Shown one piece after another: positions 43,391 through 54,236 of a stretch of DNA of 64,000 nucleotides. The position numbers and the translations under genes are program-made. This stretch comes from Coenobita brevimanus (lineage: Eukaryota; Arthropoda; Malacostraca; Decapoda; Coenobitidae). The notes beneath the pieces are model-generated. The model did no database searches. It was given only the letters and a program-made list of their open reading frames with translations, and was not told where the DNA came from. The DNA lies in contig CM064732.1 in NCBI GenBank assembly GCA_032717465.1, forward strand, positions 35,870,322-35,934,321. Reading direction: 5' to 3'. How positions within the stretch are numbered: the stretch's first letter is position 1; each line of letters starts with the position of its first letter.

Positions 43391-43647
43391 TTAACCCCAG
43401 GCGTCCCACTGACGTATGACTATGTTGCAACATCATGTAATTGCCAGTCCCATTGACGTACTAGTACGTCACACAATTGCAAGGTGCATAATTTGCACAG
43501 TTTTCAAAATTCGTGCTTGATTTTTGGTACGTAGGGTTGCTCGACCATCCCCTACCTGCCACCAGGCGGGGACACTCGGCGACCCCCCGCGACCCGCGCT
43601 CACCCTCGGCTCGGTTACTCACCTGTTAGCAGTGGCCCTGGTCAGAC

Positions 43648-46113
43648 ATGGTGCATAGAGGTCTCTTGGAGGAGGAAATCCAAGACGCCCTGGACGCCTT
43701 CACAGGCAACAGTGATTCCCCACAGGAAGACGAGGTTGTGGACAAAGATTATGTCCAACCAGAGGAGGTGGAAACCAGCAGCAGTGATGAGGAGGTCCCG
43801 TCCCCCAGGAAGCGGTGCTACGTGACTTATCGTGCTGCTAGAGAGGGCCAGCCTGCACAAAAACAATGTGCAACATCCTCTCGGCAGCCCCTCGTGATGT
43901 GGAGCCCAATTTTGAGGACGAGGATGAGGACAGAGCAGTGGGACGTGCTGCCACGTGGTACGGCCAAGAGATTATCACCCATCACGGCCCCGAGTGCACA
44001 CCATGTCGTACAAGCAGGTATGGGCCTAGTCTTTTGTTTGGGGAGGGCAGAAGTGGCATGGAGGGAGTGGGGAGTGAAAGGGAAAGTGCAGGGGCGAGTA
44101 TAGAAAGTGAGAGTGGTGGGAGTGAGTAATCGCTCTCCCGTGGTGGTGTGAGGCGGTGGGGCATATCATGTGGGGCAGTGAGGGTGCGAGATGAATCACA
44201 TGGGGTTGTGATGGAGGGGGAAGGTGGGGAGGAACCACTCCCCAGCACGTCTTATGCTCCTCAATATTCCCAGACACGTGGGCGAGTGAGGGTGCGTGAT
44301 GAATCACGTGGTGTTGTGATGGAGGGGGAAGATGGGGAGGAACCACTCCCCAACACATCTTATGCTCCCCAATATTCCCAGACTTCAACCCCACAGCCCC
44401 CTAATGTTCCACAAGGCCGTAAGGGTAAGGGAAAGGGAAAGGGTAAAGGCCGAAGGAAGAGGAGTGCGAGTGTGAGGAAGCCCTCCGCACTCCTCCTCCC
44501 CAACCTCCCCCACCAGCATCTCCTCCCCATCCAGATGAAGGCAACAATGGGGACGATGGGGACTAGGGATTTGTGTCATGGAATTGGGAGGATGGGAGTG
44601 ATTTTTCTCCCATCATTCACCCCTTCACTGAGCATGGGTGCACTGGCTGCACTGCTCCAGGAATTCACCCTAATTCCACCAGGCTGGATTTTTCCACCTT
44701 TTTTTCAGTGAGGGTTTTGTGGAGGAAATAGTGGACCAAACAAACCGTTTCGCTAGCAGCCAGTGCCGTGAGAGTGAAAGACTGGACACACGGAGCAGGC
44801 ATTCTATCAATTATGATTACCCAGTCTCCCTTGCAGAAATGTTTTTATATTTTGCCATGGTACTTTTGATGGGTATTATACGAAAGAACAGAATTTCAGC
44901 ATACTGGACAAGGGACCCTATTATGCTGACACCAATATTTGGCCAAATCATGAGCCGTAATCGCTTTCAGCAAATTCTAAGTAGCCTTCACTTTTACGAT
45001 GCCGATGATCCTGCAAATGCAAATGACACAGATAAGATGAGGTGAATTATGTTGGTTTTTGATCACCTGAGGCAAACATTCTGTTCCTCATTTTATCCCT
45101 ATAGACGAGAGTCTCGTGTTGTGGAGAGGCAATATTTCATTTCAGTAGCACATACCCAGCAAAAGGCACCGTTTTGGGTTCAAGATCTTTGTTATGTGTG
45201 ACTGTAGGACTGGTTATGTGCAAGACATAGTCTTGTACACCGGTGCACAGACAGACATAATAGAAGATCGGAGTATTGGACTGTCTGGAGCAGTGGTAAA
45301 GACAATGATAGAAGACTACCTTCATCGTGGTCACGTCCTTTACTTGGGCAACTGGTACACTAGCCCTCTTCTCGCTCGTTATCTACACAGGCATGACACG
45401 GGAATCTGTGGTACCATCAAGGTGAACTGGTGTCACATGGTCAGGGTGGGGAGGAAACTGGACAGAAATGAGGTTGTCTTCTTCCAGGTGAACAATATAC
45501 TAGCAACAATGTGGAACCACAATAGAGAAGTCAGCCTCTTGTCCACGGTTCACCGCCCCTTGATGCACCGTACAGAGTCCGTGGATTATCGGAGCGAGAA
45601 CAAGACCACATATGGAAACCAGAGTGTGTCCTCGATTACAACATCAACATGTGCCTGGCGGACCAGTCAGACTTCATGATATCCACTGTTGAGTGTGCCA
45701 GGACCACGATGAAGTGGTACAAGAAGCTCTTCTTTCACCTGCTAGATATAACTGCCCTGAATTGCCATCACCTGCACACCATGACAACAGGAGTTCAGGA
45801 AACCTTTGAAGGGTTTGTGAGGGAGTTTACACGTGAGATTTTTGCCCGGTATGCGGTTGAAAGGCCCCAACACCGCACATGCACTGCCCCTACTGCCCAA
45901 ACTGCCCTGAGAATATCCACCCGCCATTTCCCCACTCCTATACCTCCCCAGCCAAATAGACCTAGGCTCCTGCGCAGGTGTCATGTGAGTAGCAATTCCC
46001 GGGTGAGACCCACCACTCAGAGAAAAGACACCCGCTACCAGCGCGTTGAGTGTGACGTGGGTCTCTGCATTCACCCTTGTTTCAGTGAGTATCACACCTT
46101 CATGCACTTCTGA
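43648..46113 (+). pseudogene. PiggyBac transposase, degenerate
   Basis: The N-terminus is open at 43648-44103 (acidic, LEEEIQDALDAF). A low-complexity middle follows, with a duplicated VRDESxGVVMEGE segment at 44187-44360 (about 124 bp, twice). The core resumes at 44719-45045 (EMFLYFAMVLLMGI, IFGQIMSRNRFQ), then DESLVLWRGN (first Asp) in another frame near 45107. 45194-45679 follows with FVMCDCRTGYVQDIV and YLGNWYTSP, where the second catalytic Asp of the usual YTDNWYTS is Gly. The third Asp region is LADQSDFM near 45655. A C-terminal cysteine-rich stretch ends CIHPCFSEYHTF. Several frameshifts and the D-to-G change make it inactive. Confidence 0.88.
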
Positions 46114-46134
46114 TATGGTGTGAATGCAATATGA

Positions 46135-46720
46135 CGCTGATACTCAGAAATAAATGCGACAGACACTCAGTGTAATTATAAGGCCCGTAGATCTGTAAAT
46201 AGAAGTATGGAAGTGGAAACGGGTGTATTATAAATGGAAAAATCTGTAAGGGCATAAATATTTTCCAAGTGGAAACCTTCCCAGCAAGTGTATGTAGATG
46301 CACTTTTCTGACGCTCAGTGAAATAAATAAGGCCCGTAAATATGTAAATATTAGTATGAAAAATGCAAACGGGTGTAATATAAGATGAAAGTTTTGTAAG
46401 TGCTAAAAATTATTCTAAGTCAAAATATTCCTAGCAAGTGTATATAGATGCGATTTCCTGAAGCTCAGTGGAATAAAAAAGGCCCGTAAATATGTAAATA
46501 GGAGTATACAAGTGGAAACGGGTGCAATATAAGTGGAAAATTAGTATATAAGTGTATGAATATTATCTTAGTCGAAACATTCATTGCGAGGGTATTTGGT
46601 GCGATATTCTGACACTCAGTTGAAATAATAAGGCCCGTAAATATGTATAGTGCAGTATAGGGTGGAAACGGTTGTAATGTAAGTGGGGAAGTATATTGGG
46701 AGTGAAGTGATAAAGTAGAA
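46135..46720. repeat. About 150-bp tandem repeat, four copies, in the piggyBac 3' region
   Basis: AGGCCCGTA recurs at 46181, 46330, 46480 and 46631 (spacings 149, 150 and 151 bp). Surrounding words (GACRCTCAGTG, GTGGAAACGGGTGTAATAT, CAAGTGTATRTAGATGC) recur with it. Non-coding and located directly after the transposase. Confidence 0.92.
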
Positions 46721-46744
46721 GTTGAAACACGAGTGGTAGAGAGT

Positions 46745-47060
46745 GTGCTTGCTACGTGAATATGCGCTAGCATTTCGCTAAATGTCCTCGTAATGAATGT
46801 AAATAATTGATAACATTTACAGTGGTGGAGGAAAGGTTCAATGTAAAGAAAACAATACTATGAAAGTGATAAAACAATATGGTATGTTGAGATAAGTCAT
46901 AGCGAGTGTGCTGCATAAGCAGATGTGTGCTATAGTTATGCTACATGTCATCGTAATGAATGAAAACAGCTAAAAACATTTACATACAGTACAAAATGGT
47001 AAAATGGCATTGAAACAGTATTATACAAGTAGAAAAAATGATATGTTGACTGAAACAAGA
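46745..47060. repeat. Second tandem repeat in the piggyBac 3' region, about 162 bp, two copies
   Basis: GTAATGAATG...ACATTTACA occurs at about 46791 and 46953, with AGTGATAAAACAATATGGTATG-like and GATATGTTGA-like words following each. It may be a diverged continuation of the 150-bp array. Confidence 0.65.
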
Positions 47061-47463
47061 AACTTAGCACATAGCGTGTTACCACTCTGACCAAACTCGC
47101 TATGCACGCGAAAGGTACAATGCTTATTTTTCATACATATGTCATTGAAAGCCATTATATTGTTATTGTTATTGTTTATTAGTTCAAATTCAATAAATGT
47201 AGAGGTGTTCTTTGTGGTTTCTCCCAAAATTACCTACCATAGAAAACTTGAGCCCCTCACACATCAGTGACAGAATACAATACCTGGCGGTGGGGACCTC
47301 ACCTGTTCCGACCACTTATGGACCACGGTAAGCCCTTTCTTGGTGATTTTCCTTTGTTTCTCAACAAAAGCGGAAGTTTTAGCCAAAAAAAAAAAAAAAT
47401 CCAAAATAGCTTGGGATTGGGGGGTGTCGGAGGTGCGAAATAGCTCGGGACGTGACGGGTTAA

Positions 47464-47970
47464 TGAATTTCAGATCTCCATACCTATCCCTGTCCCGGCC
47501 TTAGACTGATTATTCATTCTTTTAGACTGCAGTTGTGAGTAGAATTCGATCTCACCTCACATTTTTCCCCTTTACCATCCTCATTTTTATCTGCCTTGAA
47601 TGATAAGTGAATGGAAATGAAACCACCTTTCCCAGACCGTACTACTAAGGGCAGTTCTCTTACTGTTTTCTTGCGACTGCTTTTCCCAGTTAACGGAGAA
47701 TATAGGATTAGGATCGTGATAATGCTCATGATGACTTTTATTTACCGTTACCTCTTACAACACCCGTCTAACCGTACTTCACGTGGAATTTTAGCCAAAA
47801 TGTGCAGATACATTTACCGTGGACCCAGTTCAAGCATTCAAAATATTTTTCCGACTAAGTTTCTAGTATAATATTTCCTGTAAGTGGAGATAAAGTCAAA
47901 TATTCGAAATTTAGTAAAATAAGAAAAAACTACAGATAATATTAAATATCGAGGAATATTCCTCATGCCC
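47464..47970. other. Unassigned spacer
   Basis: No recognisable gene or repeat; an 86-codon plus-strand frame at 47611-47871 has no recognisable family. Confidence 0.45.
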
Positions 47971-47972
47971 TT

Positions 47973-48058
<86 letters not shown>
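47971..48058. repeat. (TA)n microsatellite
   Basis: About 88 bp of TA repeats with minor interruptions. Confidence 0.97.
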
Positions 48059-48059
<1 letters not shown>

Positions 48060-48369
48060 ATTTACAGGTTAAAAGTGAGTAGCCTTCGTGTTAGTGTGGA
48101 CCTAGACATAATGTATGTCGTGCCATATGCGGCAAAGATATTAAGATAAAAAAAAGTTGCGGTCAAGAACATTAATAAATATGGTGCAGTAGAAATTCTG
48201 GCAGTCACATAGTGTTGTAGAGCACGCTCAGTCATTCCACAACTCACACCTTCCCTTACCGTACGTCACATCTGCCTCCTATCACCTTTAGAGTTTATTT
48301 TGTCCTACGCTTGTTCTTCATTTGCTTCATACATACCTTATATCGACTTCTTAAGCACTATAGTACCTT
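48059..48369. other. Unassigned spacer
   Basis: About 310 bp, no gene recognised. Confidence 0.5.
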
Positions 48370-48598
48370 TTTCATCCATCCATCCATCCATCATCTAATC
48401 CTATGTTGCCCCATGAGGATCGTAGGAGCCCGGGGCTAGGCAAGTTGGTCCTGACATTTAAGATGAGTGACCAGCATCACTCATCCCTGAGTGGCATTAC
48501 TTGAGCAATAAACCCCAACCACCCCTTAGATATAAATGTACACAGACTCAATCCGATTGGAGCGCCTTATTTACCCGCTAAACCATCAGGCACCATAG
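48370..48598 (-). mobile_element. SINE-like repeat with (GGAT)n tail
   Basis: On the minus strand it begins GGTGCCTGATGGTTTAGCGG (a tRNA A-box-like start), runs through GGACCAACTTGCCTAGCC and ends in GATGGATGGATGG (48375-48394). A shorter copy in the opposite orientation lies at 49672-49857. A B-box is not obvious, so the tRNA origin is tentative. The dispersed repeat at 48599-48695 abuts its head. Confidence 0.65.
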
Positions 48599-48695
48599 TT
48601 TGGTTATGTGGTTACCACCCTGGTAAAGTAAATGGTTTCCTGGTGTACAGGAAACCATTTGGCTCGTCATTCAGTGTGAAGTCACCCATAGGCAG
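48599..48695. repeat. Dispersed repeat, copy 2
   Basis: Partner of 5852-5948 (GGAAACCATTTGGCT core). A further local duplication, AGTCAYCCRTAGG ... AGACAGAA, follows at 48676-48800. Confidence 0.65.
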
Positions 48696-49142
48696 ATGGA
48701 AGAGGAAAGAATGAAGGAATGTAAGACAGAAAAGGGAGTGTAAAGTCATCCGTAGGAAGAAGGAAGAGGAAACAATGAGGGAGAGAAAGACAGAAGAGGA
48801 ATAAAATTATCACACGTAGATCACATTGCTTCTCCTCTTTTTTATTGTTTTACACCAATTTAATTTACTTTTACCCTCACAACCTTGCACCAACCCGCCT
48901 AGTTCTTGGTGAGTATGGGCGAAGTGATTAGAACAGTGTCAGAATCCTTATTAAAGAAACCAAGATTGAGGAGTGAATCCTACAAGTCCTTATCCCTGAT
49001 ACTAATAAACCTTGCGTACACTCTTACCTAGGTCGTATGTGGGTAAAGAGTCTGCAGGAATTTCCATTATTGTGCTCCTTTTATATTATCTTGCTTAGAA
49101 TATGAATAAAAACCAAACTAGTGGTGCCAGGCGGTGCACAAT

Positions 49143-49503
49143 AGGAGGCGGTGGCTCAGTCGGTAGAGAGTTGGCCTGCAGTCCTAACGGATCCCGGTTC
49201 AAATCCTCGCTGGGGCAGGAAACAGTTTATGAATTTGAATTTCAAAAAAAAAAAAAAAGTAGACTTTACTGATCTACCAGAAGACCCGCAAACATTGTGT
49301 AAAAACACTGCCACTAATACCAATACACCAGTCCTGTATGAGACAGCCCTAGCATGTACTCAATGTGGACGGTGGGTGTTAGCGCCGAAGTGGTGACATG
49401 TGGAGATGTAGGAGGACTACTGGGCCTTGGGGATATGCCCTGAGGATAGGCCCGGAAGCCTTTGCCCAGAGTCGGACATACTCTGTAGAAAAAAAAAAAA
49501 AAA
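49143..49503 (+). mobile_element. tRNA-derived SINE with poly(A) tail
   Basis: The head reads GGAGGCGGTGGCTCAGTCGG with an A-box (TGGCTCAGTCGG, 49152-49163) and a perfect-form B-box (GGTTCAAATCC, 49196-49206), about 33 bp apart as in tRNA genes. A poly(A) run of 15 (49244-49258) separates it from a body of about 230 bp, which ends in a second poly(A) run of about 15 (49489-49503). The internal RNA polymerase III promoter is implied. The linked body and tail argue against a functional tRNA gene. The middle A-run may mark a composite of two units. Confidence 0.8.
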
Positions 49504-49535
49504 GTCAAAACAAACCTCGCCTGAGAGCTGTTATT

Positions 49536-50240
49536 TTATTTTCAACCGTTTCAAGTAATAGCCCTCTGAAAATCCGTGAACTTGTATTTAACCTTTCAAG
49601 GTCACTCAGGGTCAAAGGTCATGCGGCCAAATGAAAGCCCATATGAGACTTTCTATATTTTGATAATTGTGGCGCTCCAATCGCATTGAGCAGGCGAAAG
49701 TTTATATCCAAGGGCTGGTTGGTGTTTGTTGCTCACGTGATGCCACTCAGGGCTGAGTGAGGCTGGTCACTCTCATCTGAAATGTCAGGACCAACTTGCC
49801 TAGCCCCAGGCTCCTACGCTTTTCATGGGGCAACGTGGGATTGGATGATGGATGTAAATATCTATCTTCAACCAATTTCGAGTTGTAGCCCTCTGAATAA
49901 TCATGACCTTAAGTATGACCTTTCAACGTCACTTAAGGTCAAAGGTTTTGGTACCAATTTAAAGCCCATACGGGATTCCCTACTTGTTGGTAATAGCAGC
50001 TGTCAATCTGCAACCAGTTTCGAGTTATAGCCCCCTGAATATCCGTGACTTTGGGTTTGACCTTTCAAGGTCACTCAGGGTCAAAGGTCTTGGTGCCAAA
50101 TGAAAGCCTATATGGGAATGCCTGTATGCTGATAATTGAAAACACCTCTTCCTTCAGCAGGTTTTAAGTTATACCCCTCTGAAAATCCGTGACCTTGATT
50201 TTAACCTTTCAGGTTCACTCGATTACTTCCCAAATTTAAT
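49536..50240. repeat. 142-bp tandem repeat, about four copies, with nuclear-receptor-like half-sites
   Basis: Each unit contains a segment of the form AGGTCACTCAGGGTCAAAGGTC, at about 49599, 49926, 50068 and (diverged) 50211. Spacings are 142-143 bp except the first, which is 185 bp longer because a SINE is inserted. Each unit also has TAGCCCTCTGAA and AAAGCCCATATGGGA. GGGTCAAAGGTCA in copy 1 (49609-49621) is a perfect DR1 arrangement. The 3' flank (AACACACAGAGAAAC, then AAGATCTTGCCGG) looks like the end of a dispersed element. Confidence 0.88.
49672..49857 (+). mobile_element. SINE-like insertion inside the 142-bp repeat
   Basis: Plus-strand copy of the 48370-48598 family, starting GGCGCTCCAATCG and ending GGATGATGGATG. 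Its length equals the extra 185 bp in the first repeat interval, so it inserted after the tandem array formed. Confidence 0.75.
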
Positions 50241-50399
50241 CGCTTTCTTTTGAGACCTGTGCCCACGTATCCTGAAAGTTTCATTTAAGTTCAATCAGCC
50301 GTTTTTTCGTCGTTTTGCTAACACACAGAGAAACAAAAAACTCCACCAAAAACAAGATCTTGCCGGACTCCATCCGGGCGAGGTAGTTAATATTAAGCG

Positions 50400-51554
50400 G
50401 CTGTACACTGGTGTCATTATAGAAACTCAAGGAAAATGAGATGAAAGTATGAGATCGTGCAAAAACAGTTCCCTAAAAAAAGCTGTTTTCATTCAACTGA
50501 CAATAATAAATTCAGTATTAGTAAGCTGAGTTATGGGAAAACAAAATACTACTTACATGACGGTCAGCGCTGTCTGGACAGAATCTGGTTGCTTATCTGA
50601 ACATGACAAAAATTAAAGATATAATAGAAGTAGTTGCCTATAAAGTGTCGGAAAGATGATTAAAAAGGAAACGAGAAGAAAAAATAAGAGGAACAAGAAA
50701 GAAAGGGCAAAGACAGCTACTCTTCCTTATTTGAGTAACTGAGTGAGGAAGATAGAATAGATATCTCTCTATCTTTCTGTCTATTTATTTAATCATCTAT
50801 CTAGATGTGTGAATGTATAGATATATATGTAAGTATGTATGCATAGTTAAAACACCTTGTGAATTCCCAAGATAATTGTCTCTTCACTATGTGATCTAGT
50901 TAAAAAAAAAAAAAAAAAAAGTTTGTCAACAGGTAAGTAAGATATGGTGGCATCATTTCCTGCTCACCCCCGCCTCCAGACCTAAAATCTCTGTATTTCT
51001 ACTTGTGGGTTAATTTGAAGACACTCGTGTATGGCACCAAGATCTAATGGAGGCCAGGGGTTCATTCATTCTGCTGGTGCGCTCATCTGAACCTAATACA
51101 CTCACTTCCATCAGTATCATTTTGGGGCTCGAAGTCTGGAAAGTGCCAAGGAGGTTTCATGTAAACGACAAAAAGTCCTTGTGAACAATTTTATTAAATA
51201 AGCAAAAATCGGAAGGTTTTAATCGAATTTAACTGGCCTAAATTAAGGTAAAATATCAGAACCAAATCTATCTTATTTTAAACTGACTGTACTTCCCCTA
51301 ACCTATTGTAAATCTAACTTTATCTGTTTTACTTTAAGATATCCTAACACGCCATTAGCTGAAGTAAGGGAAACGTGGCTAAGGTAAGGTTAGGTGTGAA
51401 AGATTGTTAAATTAGGTTAGCTGTGAGTCGTTCCTCTCTCCTCTCTAATGCTTTCTGGGATTTTATGTTCAGCAAACTGTGTGATATATGCTACTGATAA
51501 TTTTACATAAATACCTCCTGCATCGCAAATTTGAATTTTGCGTTTTATATATAT

Positions 51555-51590
<36 letters not shown>

Positions 51591-51750
51591 ATAATATTAT
51601 ATTCTTGTGTTATCTCTTCTTACAGCTCAACACTTAGGATGAAGAGATGGCAATTTTAGGTCAAGTTAAAGTTATCTGAATACAATGTATGCCTGCTTGG
51701 TTGCAGATCGTCCTCGTGCTGCGGGCTGTAAAACATACTGGCTTGCAAAG
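50400..51750. other. Unassigned region
   Basis: No gene recognised. It contains poly(A) at 50904-50920 and (GATA)n at 51555-51590. Patches at 51290-51420 include TAACCTA- and GGTTAG-like words but no array. Confidence 0.5.

Positions 51751-51752
<2 letters not shown>

Positions 51753-51838
<86 letters not shown>
51753..51838. repeat. (TA)n microsatellite
   Basis: About 86 bp of TA repeats, ending exactly where the J1 LINE is truncated. Confidence 0.97.
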
Positions 51839-51843
<5 letters not shown>

Positions 51844-54158
51844 CTTTCAGCTTATGCTGTTAATCTGATCACAACCTTATTACCTTAACCTCTCCTATCG
51901 CTCTGGTACAGCCTGTGGACCCTCATAAAAAACGCCAACTGTGGCACTTTGGAGCTGAGGATTGGGAGGCCCTTAGACAGTACGTCATTGATTTTCCATG
52001 GAATGATTATATTTTCCGTGGCCAGGAGCCATCTGAGTGTGCCTTGCGCATTTCGGAGGTTATTCTCTCGGACATGGAAGCATACATTCCTTTCTCATAT
52101 CCTTTGACTAATGCAAGAAAGCCTTGGTTTAATCATGCTTGTTCTAATGCTGTCCGCAACAAGGAGAAGGCCTATAAAAGGTACCAGAGCCAACCCACCC
52201 CTGTATTACATCTATTTTATGTTTTTGCCCGGAATCGGGCTAAATCTGTTCTTCGGTCTGCTAAAAATGAATTCATCCGTAATAAATGCTCGCAACTCCC
52301 CAACTCGAATTCTTCCTGCTCTTTCTGGCACCTTGTTAAAAACCTTTCAAACAAATTTACCTCATCATCCTTCCCTCCTCTCTTCCACTCTAATGGCTCT
52401 GTAGCTATTTCTTCTAATGATAAATCAGATCTCTTCACTCATACTTTCTCCTCTAATTCCACCTTAGACGATTCCGGTGCTGTTCCTCCATCACTTCCTT
52501 CCTCTGACTTCCTCATGGCTGACATTAAAATTTCTTCAGCTGATGTATTTTCTGCCATCACTGGCCTCAATACTAATAAGGCATATGGGCCTGATGGGGT
52601 CCCTCCTGTTGTTCTCAAGAACTGTGCTTCTGTACTTACACCCTGCCTAAGTAAACTCTTTCGTCTTTGTCTTTCAACTTGTACTTTTCCTTCTTGTTGG
52701 AAGTTTGCTCTCATTCAGCTAGTCCCAAAGAAGGGTGACCATTCCCAACCCTCTAACTATCGTCCAATTGCTTTAACATCCTGTGGCTCAAAAGTTTTCG
52801 AGTCTATTCTTAACAGAAAAATTTAAAAACATCTTTCCTATCACAACCTTCTTTCTAACCGTCAGTATGGGTTCCGTCAGGAAAGCTACACAGGCGATCT
52901 TCTTGCTTATCTTTCAGACTCCTGGTCATCCTCCTATCTGGAATTTGGCGAAAGCTTTGCCATCACACTTGACATCTCAAAAGCTTTCGATCAAGTCTGG
53001 CACAAATCTTTCATTTCCAAACTGCCCTCTTACGGTTTCTATCCTTCTATGTGTGCCTTCATCGCTAGCTTCCTTTCTGGTCGTTCTATAGCCGCTGTTG
53101 TAGACGGCCATCGTTCTTCTCCTAGATCCATCAACAGTGGTGTTCCTCAGGGCTCTGTCCTATCACCAACTCTCTTCCTTTTATTCATCAATGATCTTCT
53201 GAGCTGTACATCTAACCCTATCGAGTCGTACGCTAATGATTCCACCCTTGACCTTTCCATGCGGTTCCTGCAACGTCCATCCCAGCAGTTACTTCAGCAG
53301 ACAAGGTTTGAGGCTATGGCACACCTAATGTCTAACTTGGTTCGTATCTCTGACTGATGTAAAAATAATCTTGTTGTTTTTAATGCATCAAAGACTCAGC
53401 TTTTACACCTATCAACCCGACAAAATCTTCCACAGGAGTACCCACTAATGTTTAATAATATCCAGCTCAAGCCTGCATCATCCTTGAACATGCTTGGGGT
53501 TTCAGTCACTCACGATTTAACTTAGAAAGATCATATTACATCTCTTGTAAAATCAGCTTCCAAGAGATTAGGTGTGCTAAACCAACTCCGTACCTTCTTA
53601 ACCCCTGCACAGTTGTTGACTTTATACATGGGTTTCATTCATCCCTGTGTAGAGTACAACTTTCATGTGTGGGGAGGCTCCCCACATACAGCTCTTCTTA
53701 ATAGGGTGGAGTCAAAGGCTTTTCGTCTCATTAACTCTGCTCCTCTTACTGGCTCCCTTCAACCTCTGTCTCCTCGCCGCACTGTTGCCTCTTTATCTCT
53801 TTTCTATCGCTACTTCCATGGTCACTGCTCCTCTGAACTTCTGCTTGCATCCCTCCACCTCTATGACGGGCGCGTAGCACCCGTCTAGCAACAAACTCTC
53901 ATCCCTCTTCTGTCCAACTCTCTAATGCAGGAGTTAACCGTTACTCCCAGTCCTTCATTTATGCAACAGGTTAACTCTGGAACTGTCTCCCTCTGTCTGT
54001 ATTTCCTGCTTCCTATGATCTTCAGTCTTTCAAACGCAGTGTCCAGGCATCTCGAAATGAACAGATCTTGAATTTGGCTCACTTTTGTATTGCTTTTGTT
54101 TTGTTTTTTTCCTGGAAGGAATTTGTTGTGGGCTTCTAGCCTTTGGTTCCTTCTTACT

Positions 54159-54161
<3 letters not shown>
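51839..54161 (+). mobile_element. Jockey/CR1-like LINE family J1, 5'-truncated copy
   Basis: It starts in the last part of the endonuclease (LSAYAVN just after the (TA)n). Open at 51915-52826 (linker with RKPWFNHACSNAVRNKEKAY, RT regions with KAYGPDGVPPVVLKN and SNYRPIALTSCGSKVFE). A shift follows, then ITLDISKAFDQVWHKS-like sequence near 52965, then 53049-53357 with GVPQGSVLSPTLF and SYANDST. The second catalytic position of YADD reads N (AAT at 53235-53237), so the polymerase site is lost. C-terminal pieces at 53574-53888 (LTLYMGFIHPCVEYN) follow. The 3' end (CTTTGGTTCCTTCTTACTCGCA) runs directly into (TA)n. Confidence 0.88.
51915..53357 (+). pseudogene. J1 LINE ORF2: linker and reverse transcriptase
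   Basis: About 300 codons open from 51915, a frameshift near 52826, then a second open piece from 53049. The reading would give endonuclease-RT. The FLADVxxAFD-type first catalytic block lies in the shifted part, and the YADD box is YAND. It is not functional. Confidence 0.85.

Positions 54162-54233
<72 letters not shown>
54162..54233. repeat. (TA)n array shared by the 3' ends of two inverted J1 copies
   Basis: 72 bp of TA repeats at the centre of a large inverted repeat. The last bases before it on each strand are homologous (CTTTGGTTCCTTC...GCA). Confidence 0.97.

Positions 54234-54236
<3 letters not shown>

Larger units (their letters stand above)
43395..47459 (+). mobile_element. Decayed full-length piggyBac element
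   Basis: Flanked by TTAA at 43391-43394 and 47460-47463. The left end is CCCCAGGCGTCCCACTGACG and the right end CTCGGGACGTGACGGG, matching the MITE at 23228-23991 at both sides. The 4065-bp interior holds a degenerate transposase (43648-46113), followed by a long non-coding 3' region with two sets of tandem repeats (46135-46720 and 46745-47060). A poly(A) run lies near 47385-47400 in both this element and the MITE, showing common descent. Confidence 0.92.

Noticed and set aside
49143..49215. Functional tRNA gene
   Set aside because: A- and B-boxes are good, but the sequence continues into a SINE body with internal and terminal poly(A), and the cloverleaf cannot be completed convincingly by eye.
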